Shown one piece after another: positions 1 through 11,025 of a DNA stretch of 64,000 bases (position 1 is the stretch's first letter; each line of letters begins with the position of its first letter). The notes below the pieces were generated by a model. It made no database searches. It saw only the letters and a list, made by a program, of their open reading frames with translations, and was not told the DNA's origin. A program made the position numbers and the translations under genes. Source of the stretch: Streptosporangium brasiliense (GTDB lineage: Bacteria > Actinomycetota > Actinomycetes > Streptosporangiales > Streptosporangiaceae); the NCBI RefSeq assembly GCF_030811595.1, contig NZ_JAUSRB010000002.1:310001-374000 (forward strand). The letters are read 5' to 3'.

Positions 1-1
1 C

Positions 2-568
2 CTCCCCGAGTGCCAGGCCGGGGTCGAGGGCGCGACCAGGAACGCCTCCGGCGACCTGAACTGCTACTTCGCCGGCCAGGACGGCGCCGGGATCTTCATG
101 ACCGGCTTCTTCCCGGTGATGATGTTCGGCCTGCTGGGCGCCGCCATCGCGATGTGGCAGGCGGCTCCGCACGGCAAGCGCGCGACCGTCGGCGGCATCA
201 TGCTGTCGGCCGGTCTCACCTCGTTCGTGACCGGCATCACCGAGCCGCTGGAGTTCGCCTTCATCTTCGTGGCGCCCGTGCTGTTCGTGGTGCACGCCCT
301 CCTCACCGGGCTGTCGATGGCCCTGATGGCCGAGCTGGGCGCCCGGCTCGGGTTCACCTTCTCCGGGGGCGCCATCGACATGCTCCTCAACGCGGGCAAG
401 TCCAACACCCACCGGGTCGGCCTGATCATCGTCTTCGGCCTGATCTACGCCGTCGTCTACTACCTGCTGTTCACCGTCCTGATCAGGAGGCTGAACCTGG
501 CCACCCCCGGCCGCGAGCCGGAGGACGCCGACGCCCCGCCTGGCGCCGCCGGGCCTCCCGTCCCCTGA
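2..568 (+). CDS. PTS glucose/N-acetylglucosamine-type permease EIIC, C-terminal part (5' end outside window)
   Basis: The open frame runs in from the left edge, so only the last 188 residues are seen. It is the membrane-embedded EIIC domain that moves and phosphorylates a hexose or amino-hexose in the phosphoenolpyruvate phosphotransferase system. The visible part holds GIFMTGFFPVMMFGLLGA, the family signature GITEPLEF that forms part of the sugar-binding loop, and several hydrophobic helices. It ends in a Pro/Ala/Glu-rich cytoplasmic tail with no EIIB domain, as is common for actinobacterial GlcNAc/glucose permeases whose EIIB is a separate protein. Substrate (glucose or GlcNAc) cannot be settled from this fragment. 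Confidence 0.9.
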   Translation, partial: LPECQAGVEGATRNASGDLNCYFAGQDGAGIFMTGFFPVMMFGLLGAAIAMWQAAPHGKRATVGGIMLSAGLTSFVTGITEPLEFAFIFVAPVLFVVHALLTGLSMALMAELGARLGFTFSGGAIDMLLNAGKSNTHRVGLIIVFGLIYAVVYYLLFTVLIRRLNLATPGREPEDADAPPGAAGPPVP

Positions 569-774
569 GCGGCGTTTCGGCCGCCCCTCGGAGATCACGG
601 CTCATTCCGGAACCCGCCCTCCCCGGTCGGGGACCGCTCCAGCTTGGGGTCACCTTCTCCACCTAACCCGGACGAAACAGCGGGGATCACGGGGAAGTTG
701 GCGGCCGATGTATCTGGACAGGGGACCGGAAACTCCTAGATGTGTCAGTTCAGCCGACGAAAACCGGAGTTGCC

Positions 775-1284
775 ATGTCCCGTACTTCACGGCCGGTCCC
801 CCTCCCCCGGGTCGCGCCGTCCCCCTCCGCCGAGCCGCCCTACGACGACGAGCGGCCGTCAGGAGACCTCCCGGCCGCCCCGCCGTACGTCCAGGGGGCA
901 CTCGCCCTCGCCTACGGGCCCGAGCCGGTCGAGCCTCCCGCCCGGAGCCCGTTGATCTGGGGGCCGCCGGGCGCGGTCCCCGACGAGCGGCGGCTGCGCG
1001 CCCTCGGCCAGGCCGTCGCCGAGGTCCTGTCCGGCAGGCGGCCGCCGGCGAGCGTCTCCCCGCACATGACCGGCCGCGCCCACGCCGAGCTGGTCAGGAG
1101 CGGGAAGATCATCAACTGCGCGCGGCCGCCGCTGGTCGGCACGGCGCACGTGTCCCAGCCCAAGGACGGGGTCGTGGAGATGTGCGTCCTGGTGCACTGC
1201 GGGGACCGGCCGCGCGTGCTGGCCCTGCGGCTGGAGCGCCGGGGTGTGCAGTGGCTGTGCACCGACGTCGAGACGACCCCCTGA
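775..1284 (+). CDS. Rv3235-family protein of unknown function
   Basis: This is a 169-residue protein with a Pro/Ser-rich N-terminus (about residues 1-60) and a compact conserved C-terminal half with motifs such as GTAHVSQPKDGVVEMCVLV. It matches the actinobacterial Rv3235 family, which usually sits beside secA as here. I chose ATG 775 because GGAG lies 7 bases upstream; an in-frame GTG at 742 would add 11 residues but has no ribosome site. No signal peptide or membrane helix is visible, and no enzymatic function is known. It converges on secA, with a repeat array and a hairpin between them. Confidence 0.8.
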   Translation: MSRTSRPVPLPRVAPSPSAEPPYDDERPSGDLPAAPPYVQGALALAYGPEPVEPPARSPLIWGPPGAVPDERRLRALGQAVAEVLSGRRPPASVSPHMTGRAHAELVRSGKIINCARPPLVGTAHVSQPKDGVVEMCVLVHCGDRPRVLALRLERRGVQWLCTDVETTP

Positions 1285-1295
1285 CCCCTGACCGC

Positions 1296-1448
1296 TGACC
1301 GCACGCCGTACGGCGGTGGCCCGCACGCGGCCGGTGACCGGCACGGCCGGTGACCGCACGCCGTACGGCGGTGGCCCGCACGCGGCCGGTGACCGGCACG
1401 GCCGGTGACCGCACGCCGTACGGCGGTGGCCCGCACGCGGCCGGTGAC
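1296..1448. repeat. 55-bp tandem repeat, about 2.8 copies
   Basis: Copies begin at 1296, 1351 and 1406. The first two are identical over 55 bases and the third matches until about 1448, then degenerates. The unit contains the palindromic core CGCCGTACGGCG. It starts just after the stop codon of the Rv3235-type gene, in the gap convergent with secA. Confidence 0.9.
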
Positions 1449-1534
1449 GGCGCGGGCTGGTGACCGCTTGTCCGGCAGGGCGCCGGCAGCCGGTGACGGC
1501 GCGTCGGGCAGGGCGTCGGCGGACGGCGGGAAAG

Positions 1535-1569
1535 CCGGAGGGCCCGCACCCGGCGTGCGGGCCCTCCGG
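1535..1569. terminator. GC-rich bidirectional hairpin downstream of secA
   Basis: A perfect 15-bp stem (1535-1549 with 1555-1569) closes a 5-nt loop, 18 bases beyond the secA stop codon. There is no U tract, which is usual for actinomycete terminators. It can serve both secA and the convergent Rv3235-type gene. The 1285-1587 gap otherwise contains only the 55-bp repeats. Confidence 0.7.
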
Positions 1570-1587
1570 TCAGCGCTCGGTCAGCGC

Positions 1588-4389
<2,802 letters not shown>

Positions 4390-4939
4390 TTTAGGTAAAG
4401 CTCCTCGCAGGTCTTCCGTGGCCGGACCGGCCCGGATGAGGACGAGACACGGTTCTCCGCTGCCATCGTAGGCGGTTCTACCACCAGACACAGCCACCCT
4501 GAAAGACGCTCTTCGCGTCCGGGGAGTTCCCCGCGCCCTTTTCATTGGGAGTAGTAGCCAGCCTAAAGGGTATGCCCGTTTGCGCATACGTAGGGCGAAG
4601 ACGCAGCCTACGGGCGCGTCGCGCCCCGAGGGGACCCGAGGGACCTGGAAAGACGCCGCCCCGGCCGGCCGTGACCGCGGTCGCGCCGGGCTCCGCCGCC
4701 GACGGAACCACCCCTTTCGCCCCCTTGCCCCTCTCACTCCTCGCCCCTCGCCCCTCGCTCCGATCCGCGGGCGGCCGCAGGCTGGATGGGCGCGGCGCGC
4801 GCGCCGGCCCCCGACTCCGTAGCGGCGGGCCCGCGACCCCTCCGAATAACACCGGCGTAGCCACTTTGTCGGTGTTTAGCGCTAACCTCGGCGTCATGCT
4901 GACGTTCCGCCCCCTTCCCGGCTCCTCCGGGGGCCGACC
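4390..4939. other. 550-bp divergent promoter region of secA and the YcaQ-like gene
   Basis: No convincing gene is present; the open frames here lack ribosome sites and resemble no family. A perfect 10-bp palindrome, TTAGCGCTAA, lies at 4876-4885, about 55 bases before the YcaQ-like start. Promoters for both flanking genes must lie here, but I could not assign -35/-10 elements with confidence. Confidence 0.5.
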
Positions 4940-6142
4940 ATGACGGTCACGCCCTCAGCCGAGACGGTCACGCTCTCCGCCGACGAGGCACGCCGGATCA
5001 TCCTCCGCGCCCAGGGCCTCCTCGGCTCCGACGCCCGACGTGGCGGCGCCCCCGCCACCCTGCGACGGCTGGGAGCCGTCCAACTCGACACGATCTCCGT
5101 CCTGGCCCGCTCCCACGAGCTCGTCGCCTACGCCCGCCTCGGCGCCGTCGGCAGGCAGAAGGTCGAGCGTGCCTACTGGGACGACCCGGCCCAGGCCTTC
5201 GAATACTGGTGCCACGCCGCCTGTGTCCTGCCGATCGACGACTGGCCCCTCTACGCCTTCCGGCGCCGGTATTTCCGCGACAGGAAATACCGCTGGCACG
5301 AGCTGCCCGACAGCGTCGACAAGGTGCTCGAGAAGGTGCGCGAGAGCGGCCCCATCACCACCGCCGACATCGGCGGGGCCAAGAACGGCGGGCCGTGGTG
5401 GGACTGGTCCGACTCGAAGATCGCCATCGAGTGGCTGCTCGACACCGGCACGGTCGTCTGCACCCGGCGCGTCGGCTGGCGTCGCGTCTACGACCTGGCC
5501 GAACGCGCGGTCCCCGAGCACCTCCTGGCCGAGGACCTCACCGACGCCGAGTGCGTCACCCGCCTCACCGGGATCGCCGGCCGCGCCCTCGGCGTGGCCA
5601 CGCGGGCCGATCTGGTCGACTTCCTCCGCCTCAGGCCCGCCGCGGCCGCCCTCCTGGACGGCGCGCTGCGCGACGGCGGCGCGGGCCTCGTCCCGGTCCG
5701 GGTCTCCGGCTGGCCCGACCGCTCGGCGGACGCGTGGGCCGACCCCGCCGCGTTGGAGACCGAACCACGGGGCCGTCACCGCACGACCCTGCTCTCCCCG
5801 TTCGACTCCCTCGTCTGGGACCGCGCCCGGACTGCACGCGTTTTCGGCTTCAACCACCGCCTTGAGGCATACGTCCCCAAGGAGAAGCGCGTCCACGGCT
5901 ATTTCACGATGCCCGTGCTGGCCGGAGGCCGGCTGATCGGCCGGGTCGACCCCGCCCGCGAGGGCTCGACTCTGGTCGGGCGCCAGGTCAGCCTCGAACC
6001 CGGGGTCAACCAGCGCAAGGGCGCCGAGGCGCTGGCCGGGGCGCTGTGGGAGGCCGCGAGCTGGGTCGGCTGCGACGACGTCCGTGTCGACCGCGTCGAC
6101 GCGCACCTGTCGGCACCTCTCCAGCACGCGCTGATCCGCTGA
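4940..6142 (+). CDS. Winged-helix DNA glycosylase-like protein (YcaQ/AlkX, HTH_42 family)
   Basis: The 400-residue protein belongs to the HTH_42 superfamily, which includes E. coli YcaQ (AlkX) and Streptomyces AlkZ, glycosylases that excise bulky alkyl adducts and unhook interstrand crosslinks. The N-terminal winged-helix region is followed by LGAVQLDTIS, giving the QxD motif at residues 48-50. That is the catalytic form reported for the YcaQ branch (AlkZ proteins have QxQ). Further family segments are the aromatic WCHAACVLP stretch and LLSPFDSLVWDR near residue 285. ATG 4940 has GGGGG six bases upstream. Activity is inferred from family and motif. Confidence 0.85.
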   Translation: MTVTPSAETVTLSADEARRIILRAQGLLGSDARRGGAPATLRRLGAVQLDTISVLARSHELVAYARLGAVGRQKVERAYWDDPAQAFEYWCHAACVLPIDDWPLYAFRRRYFRDRKYRWHELPDSVDKVLEKVRESGPITTADIGGAKNGGPWWDWSDSKIAIEWLLDTGTVVCTRRVGWRRVYDLAERAVPEHLLAEDLTDAECVTRLTGIAGRALGVATRADLVDFLRLRPAAAALLDGALRDGGAGLVPVRVSGWPDRSADAWADPAALETEPRGRHRTTLLSPFDSLVWDRARTARVFGFNHRLEAYVPKEKRVHGYFTMPVLAGGRLIGRVDPAREGSTLVGRQVSLEPGVNQRKGAEALAGALWEAASWVGCDDVRVDRVDAHLSAPLQHALIR

Positions 6143-6220
6143 TCCGCGGGATCGCGGAGCTACGGCCCTGGGGCTCCATGGACCTGCGGAGCCACGGCCC
6201 TGCGGGTCCGCGAGCCGGCC

Positions 6221-6277
6221 GGTCCGCGGGCACCAGGTCCGCGGGCACCAGGTCCGCGGGCACCAGGTCCGCGGGCG
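6221..6277. repeat. 15-bp tandem repeat, about 3.8 copies
   Basis: Three perfect copies of GGTCCGCGGGCACCA occupy 6221-6265, followed by a partial copy. The array lies in the convergent gap between the YcaQ-like gene and the response regulator. Shorter GATCCGC duplications begin right at the YcaQ stop codon. Confidence 0.9.
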
Positions 6278-6300
6278 CGGCGCCCCTCGCCGGGGCGCCG
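6278..6300. terminator. Bidirectional hairpin between convergent genes
   Basis: A perfect 9-bp stem, CGGCGCCCC paired with GGGGCGCCG, closes a 5-nt loop. It lies immediately downstream of the 15-bp repeats and 12 bases beyond the response-regulator stop codon. Confidence 0.7.
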
Positions 6301-6311
6301 CATCCGGCGCG

Positions 6312-7016
6312 TCAGGTGATCTCGAGCATCCGCTCGCGGACCGCGTAGACCACCGCCTCCATCCGGGAATGGAGCTGGAGCTTGTCCAGGATGTTGCGGA
6401 CGTGGTTCTTGACGGTGTTCTCGGAGATGAACAGCTGCTTGGCGATCTCGCGGTTGTTCATGCCCTTGGCCACCAGGCGGAGCACCTCCATCTCCCGTTC
6501 GGTCAGACGGGGGACGGGGAGCTGGGGCGGCCGCTCGGCCTCCTTGCGGCTCATGTTCGCGAACTCGGTGATGAGCTTGGCGGCCATCGCCGGATTGATC
6601 AGCGACTGCCCCTCGTGGACGCCGCGCACGGCCTCGGGGACCTCGTCGAGCTGCACGTTCTTCAGCAGGTAGCCGGTGGCACCCGCTTTGATCGCCTCGA
6701 AGAGGTCCTCCTCCTCGTCGCTCACCGTCAGCATTATGATCCGCGTGCTCGGCACCGAGGCCTTGATCTCGCGAGCGGCCTCGATGCCGCTCCGGCGGGG
6801 CATCCGGACGTCCATGAGCATGACATCCGGGGTGAGGCGGTCGGCGAGCTCGACCGCCTCCTGGCCGTCGCTCGCCTCGCCCACCACCTCGATGTCCGCC
6901 TCGGCGGCCAGAGCCATTTCCAGGCTGCGCCGGATCAGCGCGTGATCATCGACGATCAGCACACGGATCGGGTCACCGCTCCTGGTAGAGCGGGCCGTCT
7001 CGTCGGGTTCCGTCAC
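6312..7016 (-). CDS. NarL/LuxR-family response regulator
   Basis: The 234-residue two-domain regulator has a receiver domain (about residues 17-135) with acidic pair IVDDH and phospho-acceptor Asp69 in VMLMDVRMP. The C-terminal LuxR-type helix-turn-helix (about 165-230) has LTEREMEVLRLVAKGMNNREI. No sensor kinase gene is adjacent, so it is an orphan. Orphan regulators of this type (for example OrrA in Streptomyces) occupy the same position between secA/hpf and the mtr operon. It lies 95 bases downstream of hpf on the same strand and could be co-transcribed. Its signal and targets cannot be read from the sequence. Confidence 0.93.
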   Translation of the reverse strand: MTEPDETARSTRSGDPIRVLIVDDHALIRRSLEMALAAEADIEVVGEASDGQEAVELADRLTPDVMLMDVRMPRRSGIEAAREIKASVPSTRIIMLTVSDEEEDLFEAIKAGATGYLLKNVQLDEVPEAVRGVHEGQSLINPAMAAKLITEFANMSRKEAERPPQLPVPRLTEREMEVLRLVAKGMNNREIAKQLFISENTVKNHVRNILDKLQLHSRMEAVVYAVRERMLEIT

Positions 7017-7111
7017 GCCTCCTCCTCGGGGGGCCAGAGCCGTTGGACCGCCATGATTACACGGGTTCCGGGGTCCTCGGGTTGGGCGGAGAGGATCTTC
7101 GAACGCGTCCG

Positions 7112-7774
7112 TCAGGGTTCGACGAGCCGCAGCACGCCGTAGTTGTAGCCCTGTCGCAGGTATACGACGCTGGGCAGGCCGCTCTCCTTGTCACGGAACA
7201 GGTAGAAGTCGTGCCCCACCAGCTCCATCTCAAGCAGTGCCTGGTCGATGGTCATCGGGTCGGCCCGGTGGGTCTTCTCCCGGACCACCAGCGGCCCGTC
7301 ACCCTCCATGTGGATCGGGACGATGGCCCTGTCGTCGGAGAGGTCGGCGGCGGGGCCGGCCTCGACCTCCGGCTCGGGCTCCTCACTCGGCCGCGAGGGT
7401 ATGGCCTCCAGGGTCTCCGCGAGGGCGGTGGCGGCCAGTTCGGCCAGTGAGGGGGGGCAGTGGTTGCCGTGGTGGATCTTGCGTCGGTCAGCGAGGCGCC
7501 GGAGTCTTCCCTCAAGCTTCCCGAGTGCTATGTCGAGTGCGGCGAAGCGGTCGTCGGCCGTGGCCTCGGCCCGGACGGCGGGACCGCGGGAGTGGATGGT
7601 GAGCTCGACCCGCTCGCGCTGTCCGGTGATCCGGGGATTGCTCTCCTTGGTCACCTCCACATCGACGCTTATGAGCTTGTGGTCCAGACGCTCGATCCTG
7701 GCCAGCTTGGTAGTCACGTGGTCGCGGAATCGGTCACTCACTCCGGTGTGCCGACCCTTGACGATGATGTCCAT
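7112..7774 (-). CDS. hpf: Long-form ribosome hibernation-promoting factor
   Basis: Long HPF binds the decoding region of the 30S subunit and dimerises ribosomes into inactive 100S particles in stationary phase or stress. The 220-residue protein has the N-terminal RaiA/S30AE domain (about 1-100, MDIIVKGRHTGVSDRFRDHV onward), an acidic Pro/Glu-rich linker, and the C-terminal dimerisation domain (about 160-220, FYLFRDKESGLPSVVYLRQG). The length distinguishes it from short HPF/YfiA. AGGGGG lies 7 bases before the ATG. In mycobacteria and streptomycetes such genes respond to dormancy or stress sigma factors, but no such promoter could be confirmed here. Confidence 0.95.
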   Translation of the reverse strand: MDIIVKGRHTGVSDRFRDHVTTKLARIERLDHKLISVDVEVTKESNPRITGQRERVELTIHSRGPAVRAEATADDRFAALDIALGKLEGRLRRLADRRKIHHGNHCPPSLAELAATALAETLEAIPSRPSEEPEPEVEAGPAADLSDDRAIVPIHMEGDGPLVVREKTHRADPMTIDQALLEMELVGHDFYLFRDKESGLPSVVYLRQGYNYGVLRLVEP

Positions 7775-8296
7775 GCACGGACCCCCTTCGAACCTCGACG
7801 GTGGTACTGCTGCGGCACCCGCTCGGCCGACCTGGTCTTCGTCCCCACATCCGCCTGCTGAGGGTTTCGCAGCTCTTTGCCACTACATGCCCTTCTCTTC
7901 TGGCGAGGAACATCTGGCTCCTCGGGAAGGCAGGACTTACCTCTAAGCCGCACCGTGATCGATCGACAAAGAGTCGTCTTACGTGGACCGTTTGGCCTGC
8001 GGCTGGCATCGGCTAACCGAGCCGGCCCCTTTGCGGGGGTCGGTCCGGCGCAACCACGGACCCGAGCGGGTGCCATGGCTCAGACGCTATCCGCATCCAG
8101 ACCGAATGTCAGCTTGGACATCGGCCAAGTGATCACTTTGCGTGATCGTCCATCGGGCGGCCGGCCGGTGAGGCAGCCGCCCCGGACGCTCGATATCCCT
8201 ATATACAAGTGCTTCTCGCACCGATTGAGCAGCCGCGAATCCTTGTCGAGACAGGGAGGTGTGGCGCTTCAGTGAGACCCTTCACCCGCCCGCTCT
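7775..8296. other. 522-bp non-coding leader region upstream of hpf
   Basis: No supported gene lies here. Read on the minus strand it is the promoter and leader region of hpf. It contains a perfect 12-bp palindrome AAGTGATCACTT (8127-8138), a partly repeated GTGATC nearby, and a candidate sigma-70-type promoter (listed separately). If that promoter is used, the 5' leader would exceed 300 nt, unusually long for an actinomycete gene. Confidence 0.5.
8084..8112 (-). promoter_or_regulatory. Candidate sigma-70-like promoter for hpf
   Basis: On the minus strand CTGACA (8107-8112) is followed after 17 bases by TAGCGT (8084-8089). The palindrome at 8127-8138 lies just upstream of the -35 box, where an activator could bind. 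The -10 match is moderate. Confidence 0.35.
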
Positions 8297-9001
8297 TTAC
8301 CCTCCGTCACGGAGACTGCTCTGCCTCTTCCGGCGTGTCGCGGCGACCGTGACGGCGAGCGGGACCGCCACGCCCGCCTCACGCAGCGCTCTGGCCGCTT
8401 CGGCGATCGTCGCGCCGGTGGTGACGACGTCGTCCACCAGCACAACCGGCCCTCCACCGCCCCAGGAGCCCGACTGGGGCCCTTTCCGGCCGTCCGTAAC
8501 CACGAATGCCAGAGCGAGATTCTCGGCCCGCTGGAGCGAGCTCAGCCCCGCCTGGTCGGCCACCCGGCGGCGCTGGGCGAGGACCCCCGCCACGGATGCC
8601 GGCCATCCGGCGGCGCGGAGATATCCGGCGGCCAGCGAGGCCAGCCGGGCCACCGGATCGTGCCCGCGCCGCCGGAGGGCCGGGCGGGCGCTCGGCACCG
8701 GGACGAGGGTGAGCGGCCCCTCGCCGGCCGCGGCGGCGGCCGTCAGCGCCAGGGCGCCGGCGAGGGGGTGGGCCAGAGCCGTGCGGCCGCGTTCCTTGTA
8801 GGCGAGGATCGCCCGCCGCGCGGCACCCGTGTATTCGGTCGCCGACCAGCACTCGGGCAGGCCCGGCGGGGACGGGGCGGGCATCCGGCACGCGGGCTCC
8901 CCGTGCAGCCGCGCCGCGCAGCGGGGGCAGAGGAGGGCGCCGGGCGCGTCGCATCCGGCGCAGCGGGACGGCAGGAGCAGGTCCAGCAGGGCTGTCGGCA
9001 C
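8297..9001 (-). CDS. ComF-family phosphoribosyltransferase-like protein
   Basis: The 234-residue protein has an N-terminal zinc-ribbon-like cluster (Cys14, Cys17, Cys25, Cys28) and a C-terminal type I phosphoribosyltransferase fold with PRPP-binding loop VVLVDDVVTTGAT near residue 190. ComF proteins act in DNA uptake in competent Gram-positive bacteria. In actinobacteria, which mostly lack the rest of the competence system, the role is unknown. It lies downstream of lpqB on the same strand, separated by 221 bases of degenerate repeats, as in other actinomycetes. Confidence 0.9.
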   Translation of the reverse strand: MPTALLDLLLPSRCAGCDAPGALLCPRCAARLHGEPACRMPAPSPPGLPECWSATEYTGAARRAILAYKERGRTALAHPLAGALALTAAAAAGEGPLTLVPVPSARPALRRRGHDPVARLASLAAGYLRAAGWPASVAGVLAQRRRVADQAGLSSLQRAENLALAFVVTDGRKGPQSGSWGGGGPVVLVDDVVTTGATIAEAARALREAGVAVPLAVTVAATRRKRQSSLRDGG

Positions 9002-9021
9002 GGACCCACGGTGCCAGCCGC

Positions 9022-9202
9022 CACCGACAACCCGCTCGCCCCGAGGACCCCGAGGACTCCGAGGACCCCGACAGGCCGCTCACCCCGGGAAGACCGACGA
9101 CCCACTCGTCCCGAGGAGGCTGAGGAGCCCGGCAGACCGCTCACCTCAGCCGCCCCCGACAGACCGCTCACCCAGGGAACCACCGACAACCCGCTCGCCC
9201 CG
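9022..9202. repeat. Dispersed direct repeats between lpqB and comF
   Basis: An identical 22-bp element occurs at 9022-9043 and 9181-9202. Between them several shorter variants of GACAGACCGCTCACC alternate with GAGGACCCC units. The block fills most of the gap upstream of the comF-like gene. Confidence 0.75.
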
Positions 9203-9222
9203 GCGGCCCGCGGGCGGGCGGC

Positions 9223-11025
9223 TCAGCCCAGGGGGTAGGCCGGGGAGGAGGGGCCGTCCTTCTCGGTGAAGGCGATGGATCCGGTCTCGTCCTTGACCAT
9301 GGGTTCCCACTTGGCCGAGTTGCGGTTCCAGTAGAGGACCTGCCGGTTGCCGTTGTCGTCCTCGGCCCCGGCCAGCAGGGAGCCGTCCAGGGCGGTGATG
9401 CTCTCGATCCGGGAGTCGGAGGCCAGGGTCTTGGGCTCCGCGGTGGCCGACGCCTCCAGCAGGTCGGACTTGCCGGTCAGCACGTAGAGGGTCTTGCCGT
9501 CCTTCCAGGCGATGTCGTCGATCGTCTGGCTGTCGCCGCCGTTCACCACGGGCTGCAGGTCAGTGATCCTGGTGCTGCCCTCCCGGCCGACGACCGTGCC
9601 GATCGACACCTGCTCCTCCAGGCCGTTCTTGATCACCACCGCGACGTGCACCCCGTCCCGGGCGACCTTGAGCGACTTGACGTAGACCGTGTCCAGATCG
9701 GGCGCCGCGACCCGGTAGTGCTGCCTGCCGTCGTGCCGCATCACCACCGAGGTGTGGTCGTCGGGCCGGTCGACCGTCCACAGGGTGCTGTAGCGGTCCC
9801 AGGAGGGCGGGGTGAGGGAGTCGCCGGTGACCCAGTCCTGCCACTCGCCGCCCGCGACGAGCGGCGCGACAGAGATCTTCTTGCCGTCCGCCGACAGGGC
9901 CGCCACCTGCTTGTGCCCGCTGATCGCCGGACTGGTGCGCGTGTCGTTCTTCTCCCCCGCCCGGCCCTGCACCGGCTGGCCGACGTTGTCCTTGCCCAGG
10001 ATCCGCAGGGCGCCACCGGCCAGGTAGTAGGGGTGGACGTCGCGGGGGACCGTCCAGGGGTCGAAGTCCGAGTGCTCCTGGGCGTCGATCGTCAGCGGGG
10101 CGTCGGAGGAGTAGTACGGCCTGCCGTCCACCTTGACCTCGAAGCCCCACCCGCCCTTGGTCAGCTCGGCGAGCGTCCCGGCGAGCTGGGCCGACATCGG
10201 GCCGATCCGGTCGGAGTCGACCGGCTTGGTCAGGTTGATGACGACGCGGTTGTCCTCCGTGGTGACGCCGATGAGCTCGGTGCCCGGCCGGAAGGCGGAG
10301 TTCACCGCCTTGCGCAGCAGGCTGCTGGGCCCCTTGAGCAGCCGCTCGACCGCCGACTTGGCGAAGTTGGAGGTCGGGTCGATGGGGACCCGGACCTGGT
10401 CGACGACCAGGCCGTTCCACGACGAGTCCAGGAAGTAGAGGTCGACCCTGAGGTAGGCGCGGTCGACATCGGCCTCCGACAGCAGCAGCCCGTCGGGCGC
10501 CGCGCTGATCCGCCACCCCTCCGGCCCCTTCACCAGGGTGAAGGGCTCGTTCAGGCTCCTGCTCCTCGGCCAGTAACGGCCGTCCTGGTCGATCATCGCC
10601 GTCACGGTGCCCTTGAGCGTGACCCGGGTCTCCTTGTCGCCCTCCTGCGCGGGCGGCGGCTTCTCGTATTCGTCCTGCTTGTCGTCCTGCTTGTAGACCG
10701 TCACCCCGCTCTGCGGGTTCCACTCCTTGGCGAAATCCTGGGTGAGGTATTTGCGCGCGACGTCACGTCCCGGGTCGTCGACGCTCGCCATCGCGGACCT
10801 GAACCCGGTGACGACCTCCTCGGGCGACCAGTCGGCGCTCGGCGGCATGGCGATCACCCGCGCGTACGGGTCACCCAGCGGGTTGCCGTTGCGCACGTTG
10901 TCGACCGCGACGGACCTGCCCCCGGTGGGGATGACCGAGCAGGCCGTACTCACGCAGGTCAGCATCATGACCAGGCCGGCCGCCCCCACTCGCCGTCCTG
11001 TCCTAGCCTGCATCGTCTCCCCCAT
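9223..11025 (-). CDS. lpqB: Lipoprotein LpqB, partner of MtrAB
   Basis: The 600-residue lipoprotein has a basic N-terminus, a hydrophobic stretch and a lipobox ending VSTAC, so Cys29 is the probable lipidation site. It carries a GerMN domain (about residues 200-320) and a C-terminal beta-propeller-like region. LpqB acts outside the membrane with the MtrB sensor kinase and influences MtrA signalling, cell division and, in streptomycetes, sporulation timing. Its start overlaps the end of mtrB by 23 bases, which implies translational coupling. ATG 11013 (MQARTG) is an alternative start four codons in. Confidence 0.95.
   Translation of the reverse strand: MGETMQARTGRRVGAAGLVMMLTCVSTACSVIPTGGRSVAVDNVRNGNPLGDPYARVIAMPPSADWSPEEVVTGFRSAMASVDDPGRDVARKYLTQDFAKEWNPQSGVTVYKQDDKQDEYEKPPPAQEGDKETRVTLKGTVTAMIDQDGRYWPRSRSLNEPFTLVKGPEGWRISAAPDGLLLSEADVDRAYLRVDLYFLDSSWNGLVVDQVRVPIDPTSNFAKSAVERLLKGPSSLLRKAVNSAFRPGTELIGVTTEDNRVVINLTKPVDSDRIGPMSAQLAGTLAELTKGGWGFEVKVDGRPYYSSDAPLTIDAQEHSDFDPWTVPRDVHPYYLAGGALRILGKDNVGQPVQGRAGEKNDTRTSPAISGHKQVAALSADGKKISVAPLVAGGEWQDWVTGDSLTPPSWDRYSTLWTVDRPDDHTSVVMRHDGRQHYRVAAPDLDTVYVKSLKVARDGVHVAVVIKNGLEEQVSIGTVVGREGSTRITDLQPVVNGGDSQTIDDIAWKDGKTLYVLTGKSDLLEASATAEPKTLASDSRIESITALDGSLLAGAEDDNGNRQVLYWNRNSAKWEPMVKDETGSIAFTEKDGPSSPAYPLG

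Noticed and set aside
4545..4943. Rightward open frame upstream of the YcaQ-like gene
   Set aside because: No ribosome site, Arg/Pro/Gly-rich random composition, and it occupies the divergent promoter region.
7738..8076. 112-codon leftward frame overlapping the hpf start region
   Set aside because: It overlaps hpf in another frame, lacks a ribosome site and shows no recognisable domain.
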